From NCBI RefSeq assembly GCF_030247185.1, contig NC_080572.1:131232262-131296261 (forward strand): a DNA stretch of 64,000 nucleotides. The letters run 5' to 3'. A program made the translations under genes and the position numbers. Below, piece by piece: positions 1 through 11,003 of this stretch (its first letter is position 1; every line of letters begins with the position of its first letter). The notes beneath the pieces are model-generated. The model was not told the origin of the DNA. It made no database searches and worked only from the letters and a program-made list of their open reading frames with translations. This DNA comes from Malaya genurostris (Eukaryota; Arthropoda; Insecta; Diptera; Culicidae).

Positions 1-37
1 AGGTGAATTCCTAAGTATTTAAAACTATCAACTTTCT

Positions 38-1024
38 CTAAAAATGTTTGACCAATGCATGGGTTTGTTTTTTCCTAGGTGAATGGAATACCATGTATTT
101 GGTTTTCGCTATGTTCAAAGACAGTAAGTTAGAGTTAAAGTAGCCCATTAGGATACGTAAGTCGTTTTCTATGCATGTCACTAAAGTTGGTGTGTCTTTG
201 CATGGATAAAAAAACGCAGTGTCATCAGCAAACAATCTCGGAATACCTCTCAGTGTTAGGTTGCCAATATCATTGATATATACCAAGAACAAGAGAGGCC
301 CAATATTGCTGCCTTGTGGAACACCTACGTCGATTTGGCGTCTTGAGCTTTTCGCATCCCCTATATTTACAAACTGTGTTCTATTTGAAAGGTAACTGCG
401 AAAGATGTCGTTGGCAATTCCTCTGATTCCGTACCGATCCAGTTTCCGCAGGAGAATGTTGTGGTCCAGTGTATCGAAAGCTTTCCTTAGATCCAAAAAC
501 AACGACCCAACAATCTGTTTAAAATCGATCTCCTTAATGATACTATCCATGAGCTCAACTATTGCAGTTGTCGAAAACCAACCATGTCGAAACCCATATT
601 GAAAGTTGTACAGGATGTTATTGGAATTGAAGAAATCAATCAGCCTGGTAATAAGAAGTTTCTCTAAAATTTTGTTGAACACTGATAGAGTTGAAATTGG
701 GCGGTAGTTGCATGGATCGTTAGGATTCCCCGACTTAAATATTGGAACAACTCTGGCAACTTTGAGACATCCAGGATAAATTCCGGTAATCGGGATTTTG
801 TTGAAAGCTTGAGATAAAATTGAAGCGAATGAAGTAAGATTGCTCTTCAAAGTTTTCACCGATATATTATCAGGACCAGTAGCTTTTTTGCTATTTAACT
901 CATTTATTAAAGGAATAATATCGTTCACTGTAGCTGGCCTCAGAAATATGGAGTAAAAATTACAAGGTATGTTGCTAACGGGGTCGATATTAGTGTTCGG
1001 AATACTGGTCGCTAGAGTACTGCC
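38..1024 (-). pseudogene. Reverse transcriptase domain of the split L2/CR1-like element
   Basis: The reading frame encodes the RT of a non-LTR retrotransposon, which makes cDNA by target-primed reverse transcription. Visible RT blocks in order are VVPIFKSGNPNDPCNYRPIS, SLFLDLRKAFDTLDH, GVPQGSNIGPLLFLVYINDI and the catalytic box FADD near 222-233. The N-terminal methionine of the longest frame lies inside the LTR of gypsy-1 and is not genuine; the real protein continues into the frame at 17269-17639, where FNKYFSSIGS is interrupted. The frame ends at 38 without the usual C-terminal region of several hundred residues, so it is probably broken here as well. I infer that it is inactive. Confidence 0.85.
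1020..1024. repeat. Target site duplication of gypsy-1, left copy (CTGCC)
   Basis: CTGCC directly abuts the left LTR and recurs at 17269-17273 directly after the right LTR. Five base pairs is within the usual range for Ty3/gypsy integrases. It proves that gypsy-1 inserted as one unit into the L2/CR1-like element. Confidence 0.9.
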
Positions 1025-1224
1025 TGTGAAACGCGCATCGCCTTCCAGGAAATCAGCCATCACTCGCCCTGCTATTTACCGAACACGTCTTACCTGCTGG
1101 ACTGACGCTTGAGTAATGGAGAGGACGCTTTGTTCTTTGGCGCTCTGCTCAATCGCGCCAAATGTGTGTCCGAAGGAAGTCCACAACATGGAGTGACGTA
1201 TCATATGTCAACTCACCCCGCACA
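1025..1224 (-). repeat. Gypsy-1 3' LTR (200 bp)
   Basis: It matches 17069-17268 almost base for base, with TG/CA termini. Directly inside it, the minus strand reads AAGTAGAAGGTGGA just before the LTR, which would serve as the polypurine tract for plus-strand priming. 200 bp is short for an insect gypsy LTR. Confidence 0.93.
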
Positions 1225-1524
1225 TCCACCTTCTACTTTAAAAAAGAAAGGAAAAAAAACTATGTTTCCAACTGCATCACTTTTTTGGAAAAAGAGTATG
1301 TCATGATTTCATGGATTGACATAACAATTTAAGTCTTGAGTAACAAATCATTTTCAAAGTGAGTCTTGGCCTCAAAGGACGTATTTCCGTTGAAGAAAAA
1401 ATCTTTCCCAACTTCAAGCATAAAAATTTTTATTATACGAAGAAAAATTTTGAATAACGAATTGTTTGATTACAGGTAGGCTTACATGACTGATCAGTCT
1501 TAAGGAGGTTAAATTTTGAATTTC

Positions 1525-3429
1525 CTAATTTTCGACGAAACTCTCCTTTCGGTTGCGAGAATTTTGCCCCACTGAATAAACGTACTCGGACAAATAAGAC
1601 GGAGCCCTTTTACCTCTCATTGGACGCTGTAGTTTATCGTTGCACGGAGAAAAATTTGCATTAGACCTTGGCTCTGATACCTGCGTGTTCGCGGATTCTT
1701 GTTCTCGCCACTCATGAACCTTCTTTACCTGTGAGACGTGACGACGAAGTTGCTGGCCACTGGAATCACAAAGGATCAATCTCCCATTACGTTCGGTGGA
1801 CACGACGTATCGTTTCATGTCAAATCTACTTTCACCTTTCGCCCTCGATGCGCGTTCGATGATTACTGTGTCACCTGGCTTTACTCTGCATGCTTTGGCA
1901 CCGCGCCGCATATCCTCTCGTTGTTTCGACAGTAATTTTGCTTTGCGATCTCGGGCATCTAACTGGTTTTCGTCATAATCGGACCTTCCTCGTTGAAGAA
2001 GCGGCAGACCCCGTTTGATTCTACGGCCTGTCATCACTTCCTCGGGAGGCACTTTTGTAATTGTGTGATCTGCAGCATTATAGGCTTGTACCGCAGCTTG
2101 CAACTCGTTTTGGTAGCTTGTTCCCGTTGTGCATGCAGCACACATGGCTTTGTTTACAACCTTCATGCATGCTTCTACCAAGCCATTTTGTTGTGGAAAA
2201 AAAGGGGTCGAAAATATAACTCGAATACCTCGCTCAGAACAATAACTTGCATAGTCTTCTCCATTAAATGGAGGTCCATTATCCGATTTAATTGCACATG
2301 GAAAGCCTTCTTTTTCGAAAATTGTATCGAGGATTGCTTTGGTATATTCGAATTTTGTTGACCTAACTGGACGAGCTATAGCATACCGGGATCTCAAATC
2401 GATTACGACTAATATGGATATATTTCCAAATCTCAGATACGGCCCATTAAAATCAAGAGCGATTGTATCCCATACGGCTTTGGGTGCAAATGATCTTCTC
2501 ATAGGAGTAGGTCTTTCCGGTTTCCCATTTATCGCGCATGTAGCACAAGATTTAACCCAATTCTCTGCATCCTTTGACATCCCCGGCCACCAAACGCGTC
2601 TTCTCAAGATACTCTTAAATTTTGCTTCCAATGGATGCCCTAAGTGTGCAATTTTTAATGCTTTACTTTGAAGCTCTTGAGGAATAACGGCACATCCATT
2701 TTTTATTAAAATGCCGTCTTCGTAACATAGATCCTGCTCGACTGATTCAAATTTCAGGACTGCTCTTGGCCACTTTTTTGTTTCCAATGAACCAATAACT
2801 AACTGGAGAATATCATCTATTTTGGTTGACTCTCGTATTTCCTCCTCCGTAAGGAACTCGTATGACTGCGACACCAAATGACGTATTTCCCAAGGACTGT
2901 CTTCCTCATTGAAGGCTTCATCATCTCCATCATACAGATGTGATGAGGGATCAGCAATATTTTCACGACCTCGAATGTATTCTACGTCGTAATTATATGG
3001 GCTCAAGCGTAAAGCCCATCCATCCGCTCGAGTTAAAGCTCTTTTGGACTCCTCGCGAGCCCTTCTTAGAATAAATGCCATTCCCTGTGCATCTGTGCGT
3101 AGTATGAAGTGTCTCCCGAGTAGAAAATAGGAGAAGTGTTCAACGGCCCATACGGCGCTTAGAGCCTCTCGTTGATTCTGGGCATACTTTTTTTCAGTCA
3201 TGGTCAGTGACTTTGAAGCGAAACTGATTATCCGGTACGCGCCATTCTCATTCTGTTGGACCAATACTGCTCCTAGAGCGTGGGGAGAAGCGTGGAATTT
3301 TTGAATGTCTCTTATTTTTGATTCTTCGATATTGAACCCATTTTCATTTAGCTTATGTCCTAGAAATTTAATATTTGTTTGGTCGAATTCGCATTTGGCT
3401 GTGTTTAATGAGAGATTGTTCGTCCGCAA
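1525..3429 (-). pseudogene. Gypsy-1 pol C-terminal part: RNase H and integrase
   Basis: The frame begins in the last part of RT (NNLSLNTAKCEFDQTNIKFL), where the CR1 insertion cuts it. RNase H follows (ALGAVLVQQ, then the later RTDAQG Asp). Integrase then shows an HHCC-type zinc module (HLGHP ... CATC), a core with Asp in IALDFNG, Asp in KSDNGPPF and Glu in NGLVEA, 35 residues between the last two as in DD35E enzymes, and a basic C-terminal tail. The region between the RT thumb and RNase H is shorter than normal: KIRDIQKF runs straight into HASPHALGAV, so an in-frame deletion has removed the connection and the first RNase H aspartate. The frame is otherwise open for 634 codons. Confidence 0.9.
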
Positions 3430-3729
3430 AATTTATTTATTTATTTATTTATTTGTGAGCAGGGAAAAGCCCGTTGGAGATGAAATTTGTCAATCTCTCT
3501 CTCCAGCAGGCATAAAACCTCCTCATTATTTATATCAACAGATTACAATGATCCAACAGATACATTAGGCTTAACACTAGAATTAAAACTAACAGTTAAA
3601 ACAAAATTTATAACACTAAACTAGTTGAAGACACCACGCGTAACAGATTAGTAATAGTGCTCTTGCTAAAAAGGTGAGAAAGTGGAGAAGAGACAAATGG
3701 TATACAAGGGTAGGCAGAGGGGATGCTAA

Positions 3730-4000
3730 ACGAACGCAAACGAACAACGGGGTTAGAATCAGCATGTAGATCTAATTAGTTATCAAAAAGATGTTGGAAG
3801 ACAGAAAAAACGACGGGGTTAAAAACAGCATATAGATCTAATTAGTTATCAAAACGATGTAAGATGACAGAAAAAACGACCGGGTTAGAATCGGCATGTA
3901 GATCTAATTAATGATAAAACAAAATAGATGGTGGAAGACAGAAAAAAGAGGAAAGAACGACCGGGTTAATTTAGGCGAGCGAATTAGTTAGTTTACATGT
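3730..4000 (-). repeat. Tandem repeats in the 3' UTR of CR1 element a
   Basis: About four imperfect units of roughly 60-75 bp share GGGTTAGAATC(A/G)GCATGTAGATC, TAATTAGTTATCAAAA and GAAGACAGAAAAAA (plus-strand sense). They lie between the ORF2 stop and the AAAT tail. Comparable 3'-UTR repeats are often family-diagnostic and variable in copy number. Confidence 0.8.
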
Positions 4001-4070
4001 CATTATTTTATTTGTAATTAGAGTAAAAACTATCGCACAGACTTATTATTATCTATCTAGTCTAAAAACA

Positions 4071-7000
4071 TTAACTTAACAATATTTTCGATTTAAATGT
4101 GTCTTTGTTCATAGTAAAATCAAACAGATGATAAACTCTATTGAATTGATTACAGCAAACATCCATTGGATTATTTTGTCCATACTGTGTGCGATGAGCT
4201 GATCGTCGTATGAAGTCCATTCTTCGCAAAGATCTTCCCGGAACATTGATATGAATCCTTGCCAGAAGTGTGGGGCAGTCGATGTTATTATTAAGCAAAT
4301 CAAAAACAAAAAGTCGTTGATGAAATATCCGCCGGTTTTGCAGCGTGGGTAAGTTGATGAGAACACAGCGATCTTCGTAACGTGGCAGCTGAAGCCGATT
4401 AAGCCAAGGAAGCCTTCGAAGCGCGAATCGGACAAAACATTTCTGCACTCGTTCGATCCGGTCGATGTGAACGTTGTGGTATGGAGCCCAGATTACAACT
4501 CCGTATTCTAGAATACTGCGCACTAGAGCAATGTAAACAGCCTTGAGACAATAAACGCCGTTAAAGTCTTTAGTGTTGCGTTTGATAAGTCCCAGGATGG
4601 CAAAAGCTTTAGCAATAACCATCGAAAGCTGTTCGGTGAAGCGTAACTTACGGTCGAGAACTACGCCTAAATCTTTTACCGAAGAAACTCTTTTGACTGG
4701 ATTCGCCATCATTGAGTATTCAAATAAAATTGGAGACTGAACTCGTGAAAATGTTATGGTATTACATTTATTAACATTAACACTCATGCCGTTTCTATTA
4801 CACCAATCTATGACACATTCAATGTCCATTTGTAGCGCACAACAATCTACAAGGCTTGTGATGATTCGGTAAATTTTTAAATCATCGGCATACATTACTT
4901 TAAACGACGACAGTTCATTGCAAAGATCATTCACAAACAGCACAAACAGAAGTGGCCCGAGATGACTCCCTTGTGGAACACCTGATGTAATATCGAAAGG
5001 ATCAGAATGTACAGTTCCGACTCGAACTGAAGCACTACGATCTGTAAGATACGAAAGAATCCAGTTTGTTATCCAGTCAGGGAATCCATTTCGTCTCAAT
5101 TTTTTAACAGCGAGTACATGAGGAACACAATCGAAAGCTTTAGAAAAATCGAAATACACCGCATCAACTTGTTGTTGTTTTTCAAGCTTGTCAATCAGAG
5201 TAGAAACGTTGCTCATTAGATTCGTAGTAGTTGATCGTTTTTTGACAAAGCCGTGCTGATCGGTTGTGAGGATGTGCTTTACTGACGGGTAAATAATGTC
5301 CAACAGCATACGCTCGAAAACTTTTGGAAGGCAACTAAGGATAGAAATGCCTCTGTAGTTCGTGACGTCATGTATGTTTCCGGATTTGTGAACTGGTACT
5401 ATTACAGCTTCTTTCCATTTCGCAGGAAAATAGCCTTCAGCGAGAGAACGATTAAAAATAAGAGATGCCGGCAAGGCCAAAGCAGATGAGCATTGCTTTA
5501 CAAAAGATGGCGGAAGGCCGTCCGAGCCCGGTCCCTTAGATCCATCAACTAATCGTAGATTATTATGCACCTCGTCTTGGGTGAAAACAGCAGCGGGTAG
5601 ATTCACATTATACAACGGTAGACTATTCAAGTAAGATTCTGACAAAGGTGGTGAGTTGTTACTTAGCACGCTTTGAAAGAAAGACGAGAATAGATTGGCT
5701 GAGTCAATAGATGTTGTTGAAGATTGGTTTCGATAGTAGATGCTTTCTGGAAATCCTCGGGAAGACTTTTTACTTCGCAGATAAGACCAGAACTGTTTCG
5801 GGTCCTCCTTAAAACTGTTCTCCAGTCGAGAAACGTAGAGTCGAAAACACGATACGTTCAATGATTCAAACTGATGCTCTAATCCACGCACCAACAGTTT
5901 ATCTCCTTCACTTTTTGTCCGAAAAAATCTTCTACGAGCCTTTCTTAACCGATTTCGAAGGTTGCGCAGCTCATCATTCCACCAAGGCCGCTTGTTGTTC
6001 GAGTTGCACACGCGTCTCCTACGCGGCACGAGATTTTGAAAAATAAAATCTAATTCACGATAAAACAAGTCTACTGCATCATCCAAAGCGCCCTGTCTGA
6101 GTATATCCATCCAATTTACACGAGAGATTTCTGCATTCAGTAGTTGATAATCGCACTGATTGAAGTCATAATAAAAGTCTGCATTGTCATTCGTCAATAA
6201 AGTGTATGAAGCTTGAATTGTGAGAACAAAAGGGTAGTGGTGCTGATCCAGTTTCATCAAAGGTAAGGGCGGTTCAAAAATTTCACAGTCAGTGGAGCAA
6301 CTAACAAATGCCAAATCTAAAAGTTTTCCGTTTAAATTCGTCAAATTGTTAATTTGTTGCAATCCTGTAGCGATCATGGATTCAACTAATAACAATTCTT
6401 GTTCTGAAGATGCGTTATTAGGAAGAAAACTTCCAACTTCCTCGTCAAAACTCCAACGCAACATTGGTAAATTATAATCACCTACTACTACAATTCTATC
6501 ACGATCAGTTAGTTTATTAGAGAGCTCATTCACACAGGCTGCATGTTGCTCATATAAAGAGGGTTCGGAGTTCGGTGGTAAATAAACAGCACAAATAACA
6601 AACGAAATGCCTCCGCACGTAATACGAACCGATATCTGCTCAAGACAATTCGCTCCTTGGACAGTCATGATACTGCTCTGATTGCCTTTCTTAATTGCAA
6701 TCAGAACACCGCCACCTCGAAGATACCGGCTTGTAAAATTGTTGCGATCACATCGGTAAATGATATACTGGTCAGTGAGTTCTGCATCAATTATATTCTC
6801 GTTTAGCCAGGTTTCTGTAAGAACAATGACATCGTAGTCGGAGGCAGAAAGAGACGAAAAAAGTTCATTTGTTTTGGTGCGCAGACCACGTACGTTTTGA
6901 TAATATATTGATACAGATCCATTCGAAGGGTTACTTGAGTTGTTTAAAACAGTGCTATCATGTATCAATGGAGAATATGAAGTTGAGTTAGCGCATCTAA

Positions 7001-7187
7001 GCGGACTGGATCGCGAGTCTGCCGTTGAATCACTATTACTTAGCGGGTTGAAAGTGAAAAGTTGATCGTGCTTTAAACTCGAATTCCCGGAAAGTAATTC
7101 CCTTCTGCCAGGTTGATGTTTGTAACGAAAGAGATTTAAACTGCATACCAACTCCGACTTTGAATGACACAAAGGAAAGTTCGTCAA
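4071..7187 (-). CDS. CR1/T1-type ORF2: AP endonuclease and reverse transcriptase
   Basis: This 1,038-codon open frame encodes the protein that nicks target DNA and reverse transcribes the element RNA. The apurinic-like endonuclease domain spans about residues 90-320, with IYYQNVRGLR, LTETWLNE (Glu), VVVGDYNLP (Asp/Asn) and a DQHHYPF histidine block. RT spans about residues 540-820, with PVHKSGNIHDVTNYRGIS, DAVYFDFSKAFDCVPH, SGVPQGSHLGPLLFVLFVND and the catalytic YADD. A C-terminal region rich in basic and aromatic residues follows. The frame overlaps ORF1 by 152 bp; the first ~90 residues are low-complexity and the true start may be internal. No stop or frameshift is visible, so it could be functional. 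Confidence 0.88.
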   Translation of the reverse strand: MTNFPLCHSKSELVCSLNLFRYKHQPGRRELLSGNSSLKHDQLFTFNPLSNSDSTADSRSSPLRCANSTSYSPLIHDSTVLNNSSNPSNGSVSIYYQNVRGLRTKTNELFSSLSASDYDVIVLTETWLNENIIDAELTDQYIIYRCDRNNFTSRYLRGGGVLIAIKKGNQSSIMTVQGANCLEQISVRITCGGISFVICAVYLPPNSEPSLYEQHAACVNELSNKLTDRDRIVVVGDYNLPMLRWSFDEEVGSFLPNNASSEQELLLVESMIATGLQQINNLTNLNGKLLDLAFVSCSTDCEIFEPPLPLMKLDQHHYPFVLTIQASYTLLTNDNADFYYDFNQCDYQLLNAEISRVNWMDILRQGALDDAVDLFYRELDFIFQNLVPRRRRVCNSNNKRPWWNDELRNLRNRLRKARRRFFRTKSEGDKLLVRGLEHQFESLNVSCFRLYVSRLENSFKEDPKQFWSYLRSKKSSRGFPESIYYRNQSSTTSIDSANLFSSFFQSVLSNNSPPLSESYLNSLPLYNVNLPAAVFTQDEVHNNLRLVDGSKGPGSDGLPPSFVKQCSSALALPASLIFNRSLAEGYFPAKWKEAVIVPVHKSGNIHDVTNYRGISILSCLPKVFERMLLDIIYPSVKHILTTDQHGFVKKRSTTTNLMSNVSTLIDKLEKQQQVDAVYFDFSKAFDCVPHVLAVKKLRRNGFPDWITNWILSYLTDRSASVRVGTVHSDPFDITSGVPQGSHLGPLLFVLFVNDLCNELSSFKVMYADDLKIYRIITSLVDCCALQMDIECVIDWCNRNGMSVNVNKCNTITFSRVQSPILFEYSMMANPVKRVSSVKDLGVVLDRKLRFTEQLSMVIAKAFAILGLIKRNTKDFNGVYCLKAVYIALVRSILEYGVVIWAPYHNVHIDRIERVQKCFVRFALRRLPWLNRLQLPRYEDRCVLINLPTLQNRRIFHQRLFVFDLLNNNIDCPTLLARIHINVPGRSLRRMDFIRRSAHRTQYGQNNPMDVCCNQFNRVYHLFDFTMNKDTFKSKILLS

Positions 7188-7818
7188 GATTTTTGCCTTT
7201 GGGAACTAACTTGTGCACTTCGATAGTCTCATTAGTGTCCAGGTTTCGTTGTACTAATTTGCGTATATCCTCCTCAGTGGCTTTAGGATCGAAACCGGAC
7301 AAGTACAGCCAAAACAAGTCATCATTAGGCTTGCGTACTGCCAAAGGTATCGTTAAATTTGGATCAGCATCTTTAGTGCCTACTGATGTATCCGAAGCTG
7401 ACTGATCGAAATCAATGTCTGTCCGGGGGCGTTTCCGGGGATTATCACTAGACATACCTTTTTGTCCGGTTTGCTGAAGGATGGTTGGAATTTGCTGCAG
7501 AATTTGATTTATTTTCAAACTGTTTTGTTCCATCTCGTCCTTTAACTCCAAAAGTGCTTTGTTGTGTTCTACACTCATGGCGGCTATGGCATTGTTTGTT
7601 GACGAAACTGTATGACGGAAAGTAGCATTTGCCATCATCTTAGTGCAAGCGTTGCACATCCAGAAAAGATTGGAGCATTTGACGATTGAATCACGAATCG
7701 CATTTGATTGTTTCACACACTTAAGATGGAAAGACGATCTACAAAATCCACTGCACACAATTTCTTCTGCTTTTGATACTTCGCAGGCGCAAGCACAACA
7801 AGCTGAAGCGGAATCCAT
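7036..7818 (-). CDS. CR1/T1-type ORF1 protein with PHD-like zinc motif
   Basis: This 260-residue protein starts with a cysteine-rich module (CCACACEVSKAEEIVCSGFC, then FHLKCVK and FWMCNACTKM) resembling the PHD-like fingers of CR1-clade ORF1 proteins. A helical stretch (about residues 75-115) may form a coiled coil. An RRM-like region follows around residues 165-235 (LFWLYLSGFDPKATEEDIRK, SFVSFKVGVG). Such proteins bind element RNA and assist target-primed reverse transcription. The initiating ATG is supported by the complete zinc module directly after it. No disabling change is visible. Confidence 0.82.
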   Translation of the reverse strand: MDSASACCACACEVSKAEEIVCSGFCRSSFHLKCVKQSNAIRDSIVKCSNLFWMCNACTKMMANATFRHTVSSTNNAIAAMSVEHNKALLELKDEMEQNSLKINQILQQIPTILQQTGQKGMSSDNPRKRPRTDIDFDQSASDTSVGTKDADPNLTIPLAVRKPNDDLFWLYLSGFDPKATEEDIRKLVQRNLDTNETIEVHKLVPKGKNLDELSFVSFKVGVGMQFKSLSLQTSTWQKGITFREFEFKARSTFHFQPAK

Positions 7819-8126
7819 TGTTAGGTTAAGGATGGATATTCAGTTCTAAAATCTCTCTGAAATTGCTGGTTCGATGGCTTGAAACAAGTGTACTCCAGAT
7901 GAAATTGATGATACGTAGATCGGCGGTTTTGATGAAAACGTAAGTTGTGATGGAATGGATATAAACATGCAAAAAACACTGATTAAAAAGAGAGCTCGAT
8001 ATTCAAACAACCAGACTGTTTACCTCAACTGTCAAACCTGTCTTACAATATAAGGCTTCGATTAAACTGAATTACTTTACAAATAGCTGTATTGTATTTG
8101 CTTGTAAAATTGCCCTAGCTCAGCAA

Positions 8127-11003
8127 CTAGATAGATAAGGAATTACGGAACAATCGCTTTATTGCATTTCGGGATAGATGAAAATCAAAACCATCGGAGC
8201 AACTATTGAATAAACGACACATACTAGAAAAAGGCTCATTATATCCGTAGTTGGTTCTAGCAGCGGTAATTCTAAGAAACGGGTGTGAACGAAGACTGCG
8301 AAGATGAATGTCGAAATTGACCAACCGTAAGAGATCAGCACAATCGATACGCGATTGAATTAAGTCCGCTATGAAAACGGCCTTGTGAACATTCCTTCGA
8401 ACAGACAGCAGATCCAAGTCAATAAGGCGGCAGCGATCCACGTAGCTTGGAAGGTTAAATGGATCGCTCCATGGTAGATTGCGAAGAGCGAATCTAATAA
8501 ATTTACGTTGAATAGCTTCAACACGATCGATGTCAGTTTGATAATGAGGTGACCAAACAATAGATGCATATTCGAGGATTGACCGGACCAGTGCACAATA
8601 AAGGGCTTTTAAGCAGTGTATGTTACAAAAACTTTTAGCAATTCGAAACATAAAACCTAAGAGTTTGGAAGCCTTTGAAATTACGTAATCGACGTGGTTC
8701 TTGAAATCAAGTTTGCTGTCTAAGATTACTCCTAAGTCTTTCACAAACGATTCACGTTTGAGAATGCTTTGCGAGAGGTTGTAGTCAAACAAAATTACTG
8801 AGCGCTTTCGGGAGAAGGATATGACGGAACATTTGGAGGCATTCAGTACCATCCTGTTGATATGACACCATTTTGCGAAGGCATCAAGTTGAGCTTGTAG
8901 AAAGCAAGCGTCATCTAGACCATTTATCAGATGATATAGTTTGAAATCATCAGCGAATGATATCTTGAAACATTTTACAGTGAAGTTGAGATCGTTGAGA
9001 TAGAGTAAAAATATGAACGGTCCTAAATGACTTCCTTGAGGAACTCCAGAACTAACAGCAAATGGTGTTGTTATCCTGTTTCCTATTTTCACAGACATCT
9101 CACGACCAGTTAGATATGACTGCATCCATTTCAGTAGAGCACCATTAAAGCCAAGCCTGTCAAGTTTGGCTATTGCTATTTGATGATGTATTTTATCAAA
9201 CGCTGCCGTGAAATCAGTGTAAATTGCGTCGACCTGCTTGCGTGATTGTAGGGAACGGATGATAAATGAAGTGAAGGATACTAAATTTGTAGATGTTGAT
9301 CGTTTAGGCATAAATCCGTGTTGCGTTTCAGATATGTAGTCGTTACAATTGTGGGTTAAAAAGTCAAGAATAATTTTTTCAAATAACTTTGAGACAGCGC
9401 AAAGTGAAGCAATTCCGCGATAGTTAGTTATGTCGGATTTGTTTCCTTTTTTAAACACTGGGAAGATATATGACTTCTTCCAGGAATCGGGGAATACTCC
9501 CGACTCAAGAGATGCGTTGAAAAGTATTATCAGTGGCGTTAGGAGACTGTTTAGGCATCTTTTCAATACTATTGAAGGAATACCATCAGGTCCAGCGATA
9601 GTGGAACATTTCAACCTGGAACAAGCCGTATTAATCATGGTCGTTGTGATACGAGGGTGAGGTCCAATAGGGGAACGACGAGGAACGTTAATGACTGCTT
9701 CGGATACCTGATCACTGTTGAGGACTTCTTTAGAGAAAACGCTACTGAAGTGCCTTCGAAATAGATTACAGGTATCGACTAGGGTTGATGACTGAAGTTC
9801 ACCGAGTGCCATATGAGTTGGTAATCCAATTTCCTTACGCTGTTCGTTAACGTGATTCCAAAAGCTTTTAGGGTTATTTTTTAAATTTCGTTGCACACGA
9901 AGTAAATAAGCGTGATGCAAAATTTTGTTTAGTCGTTTATAGCGACTATTAAGATACATATAATGAGATCTCAGCTGGAGCGATGGCTGTTTAGAGAGTT
10001 TTTTCAAAGTAGATCTCTTGGCGCACTTATATTGCTTCAAAGTACGATTGGACCAAGGGGGATAAGCTGGTTTGCGGTGTTGTCTTTTTGGTACGAACTG
10101 ATCAATGGAATATAAAACTACATTCGTCCATAATGTGGCCGCTAAGTTACTATCGCAAGTTGACAATAACGACCTCCAGTTAAACGAAAGCAGGAACTGA
10201 TTCATAGCATTGAAGTTACCATTCTTGAAATCGTAATAGTTAGTCTCAGCAATGTTTTCATAAAATACTGGCTAACAGTCCACCAGACTAACGTGAAGCG
10301 GCGGATGATGGTGGCATGATTTAACGAGAGCAGAAGGAGCAGTAAATACGGTACAGGTACTGGCTAAGTCCTGACTGACAAAACACAAGTCGAGAAGACG
10401 ATTGTTGCTATTGTGAATTCCATTTACTTGCACTAAACCTGCGGTACTGTAGTCGTCTAAGAGTCTTGATGTTGTGATCGTTTTCGATGAGCATGTAGCA
10501 TCCGGATACAAATATCTGGATGAGCAATAAATCCATTTAATGCCAGGAAAGTTGTAATCACCAAGAAGAACAATTTTGTCATTCAAGCCCATTTGATCCA
10601 TAATTATTGAAAGAGAAGACAAATGTCGTTCTATCATATCAATATCATTTACGCGATCTGGCGGGAAGTAAAGAACGCACAAATAAAGAGTATAATGCGT
10701 GAAAGAGAGAGCTATCCAAATTTGTTCTACACTAACAGCATGTGGGAGAGATACCAAGCGAGATTTAAATGTCGATCTACAAGCTATAAGAACACCACCG
10801 CCAGTTTTTTTGTTACTGTTTTGATCATTTCGATCCTGTCTAAAAACAGTATAACTGCTATCGAATATTTGATGAGACAGAGTGTTCTCGTTCAACCAGG
10901 TTTCAGTAAGTATATAAATATCATAGGCAGCATCGGAGCAAGCAAGATAATAATCAACGAGAGAGCTATTCATTCCTCCAGTATTTTGATAGTAAATTTC
11001 TAT
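8127..11003 (-). pseudogene. CR1/T1-type ORF2 of element b, with one in-frame stop
   Basis: The endonuclease part (11003-10272) shows YYQN, LTETWLNEN, GGGVLIA, LLGDYNFPG and SCHHHPPLHV. The RT part (10205-8127) shows FPVFKKGNKSDITNYRGIAS, DAIYTDFTAAFDKIHH, SGVPQGSHLGPFIFLLYLND and the catalytic box SFADD. Both parts share one frame and are separated only by a TAG codon near 10270, after SLVDC, with the frame open on both sides. One readthrough or point mutation would restore continuity, so this ORF is young in decay terms. It starts just inside the ORF1 end. Confidence 0.87.

Larger units (their letters stand above)
1..1024 (-). mobile_element. L2/CR1-like non-LTR element, 3' half (outermost element)
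   Basis: This is the downstream half of a non-LTR retrotransposon whose upstream half resumes at 17269. Gypsy-1 separates the two, and the 5 bp CTGCC occur on both sides (1020-1024 and 17269-17273). The element continues past the left edge of the window, so its 3' end is not seen. Clade assignment rests on the general look of the RT motifs and is approximate. Confidence 0.85.
3430..8060 (-). mobile_element. CR1/T1-type non-LTR retrotransposon a (apparently intact ORFs)
   Basis: Two overlapping open frames encode an ORF1 protein with a PHD-like zinc motif and an endonuclease-RT protein, the layout of mosquito T1/Q elements in the CR1 clade. The 3' end on the minus strand is a short AAAT repeat tail (about 3431-3458), abutting the gypsy-1 pol sequence. 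The 5' boundary is not sharp; I place it near 8060, between the ORF1 start and the stop codon of the next element. No clear target duplication was found. Confidence 0.82.
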
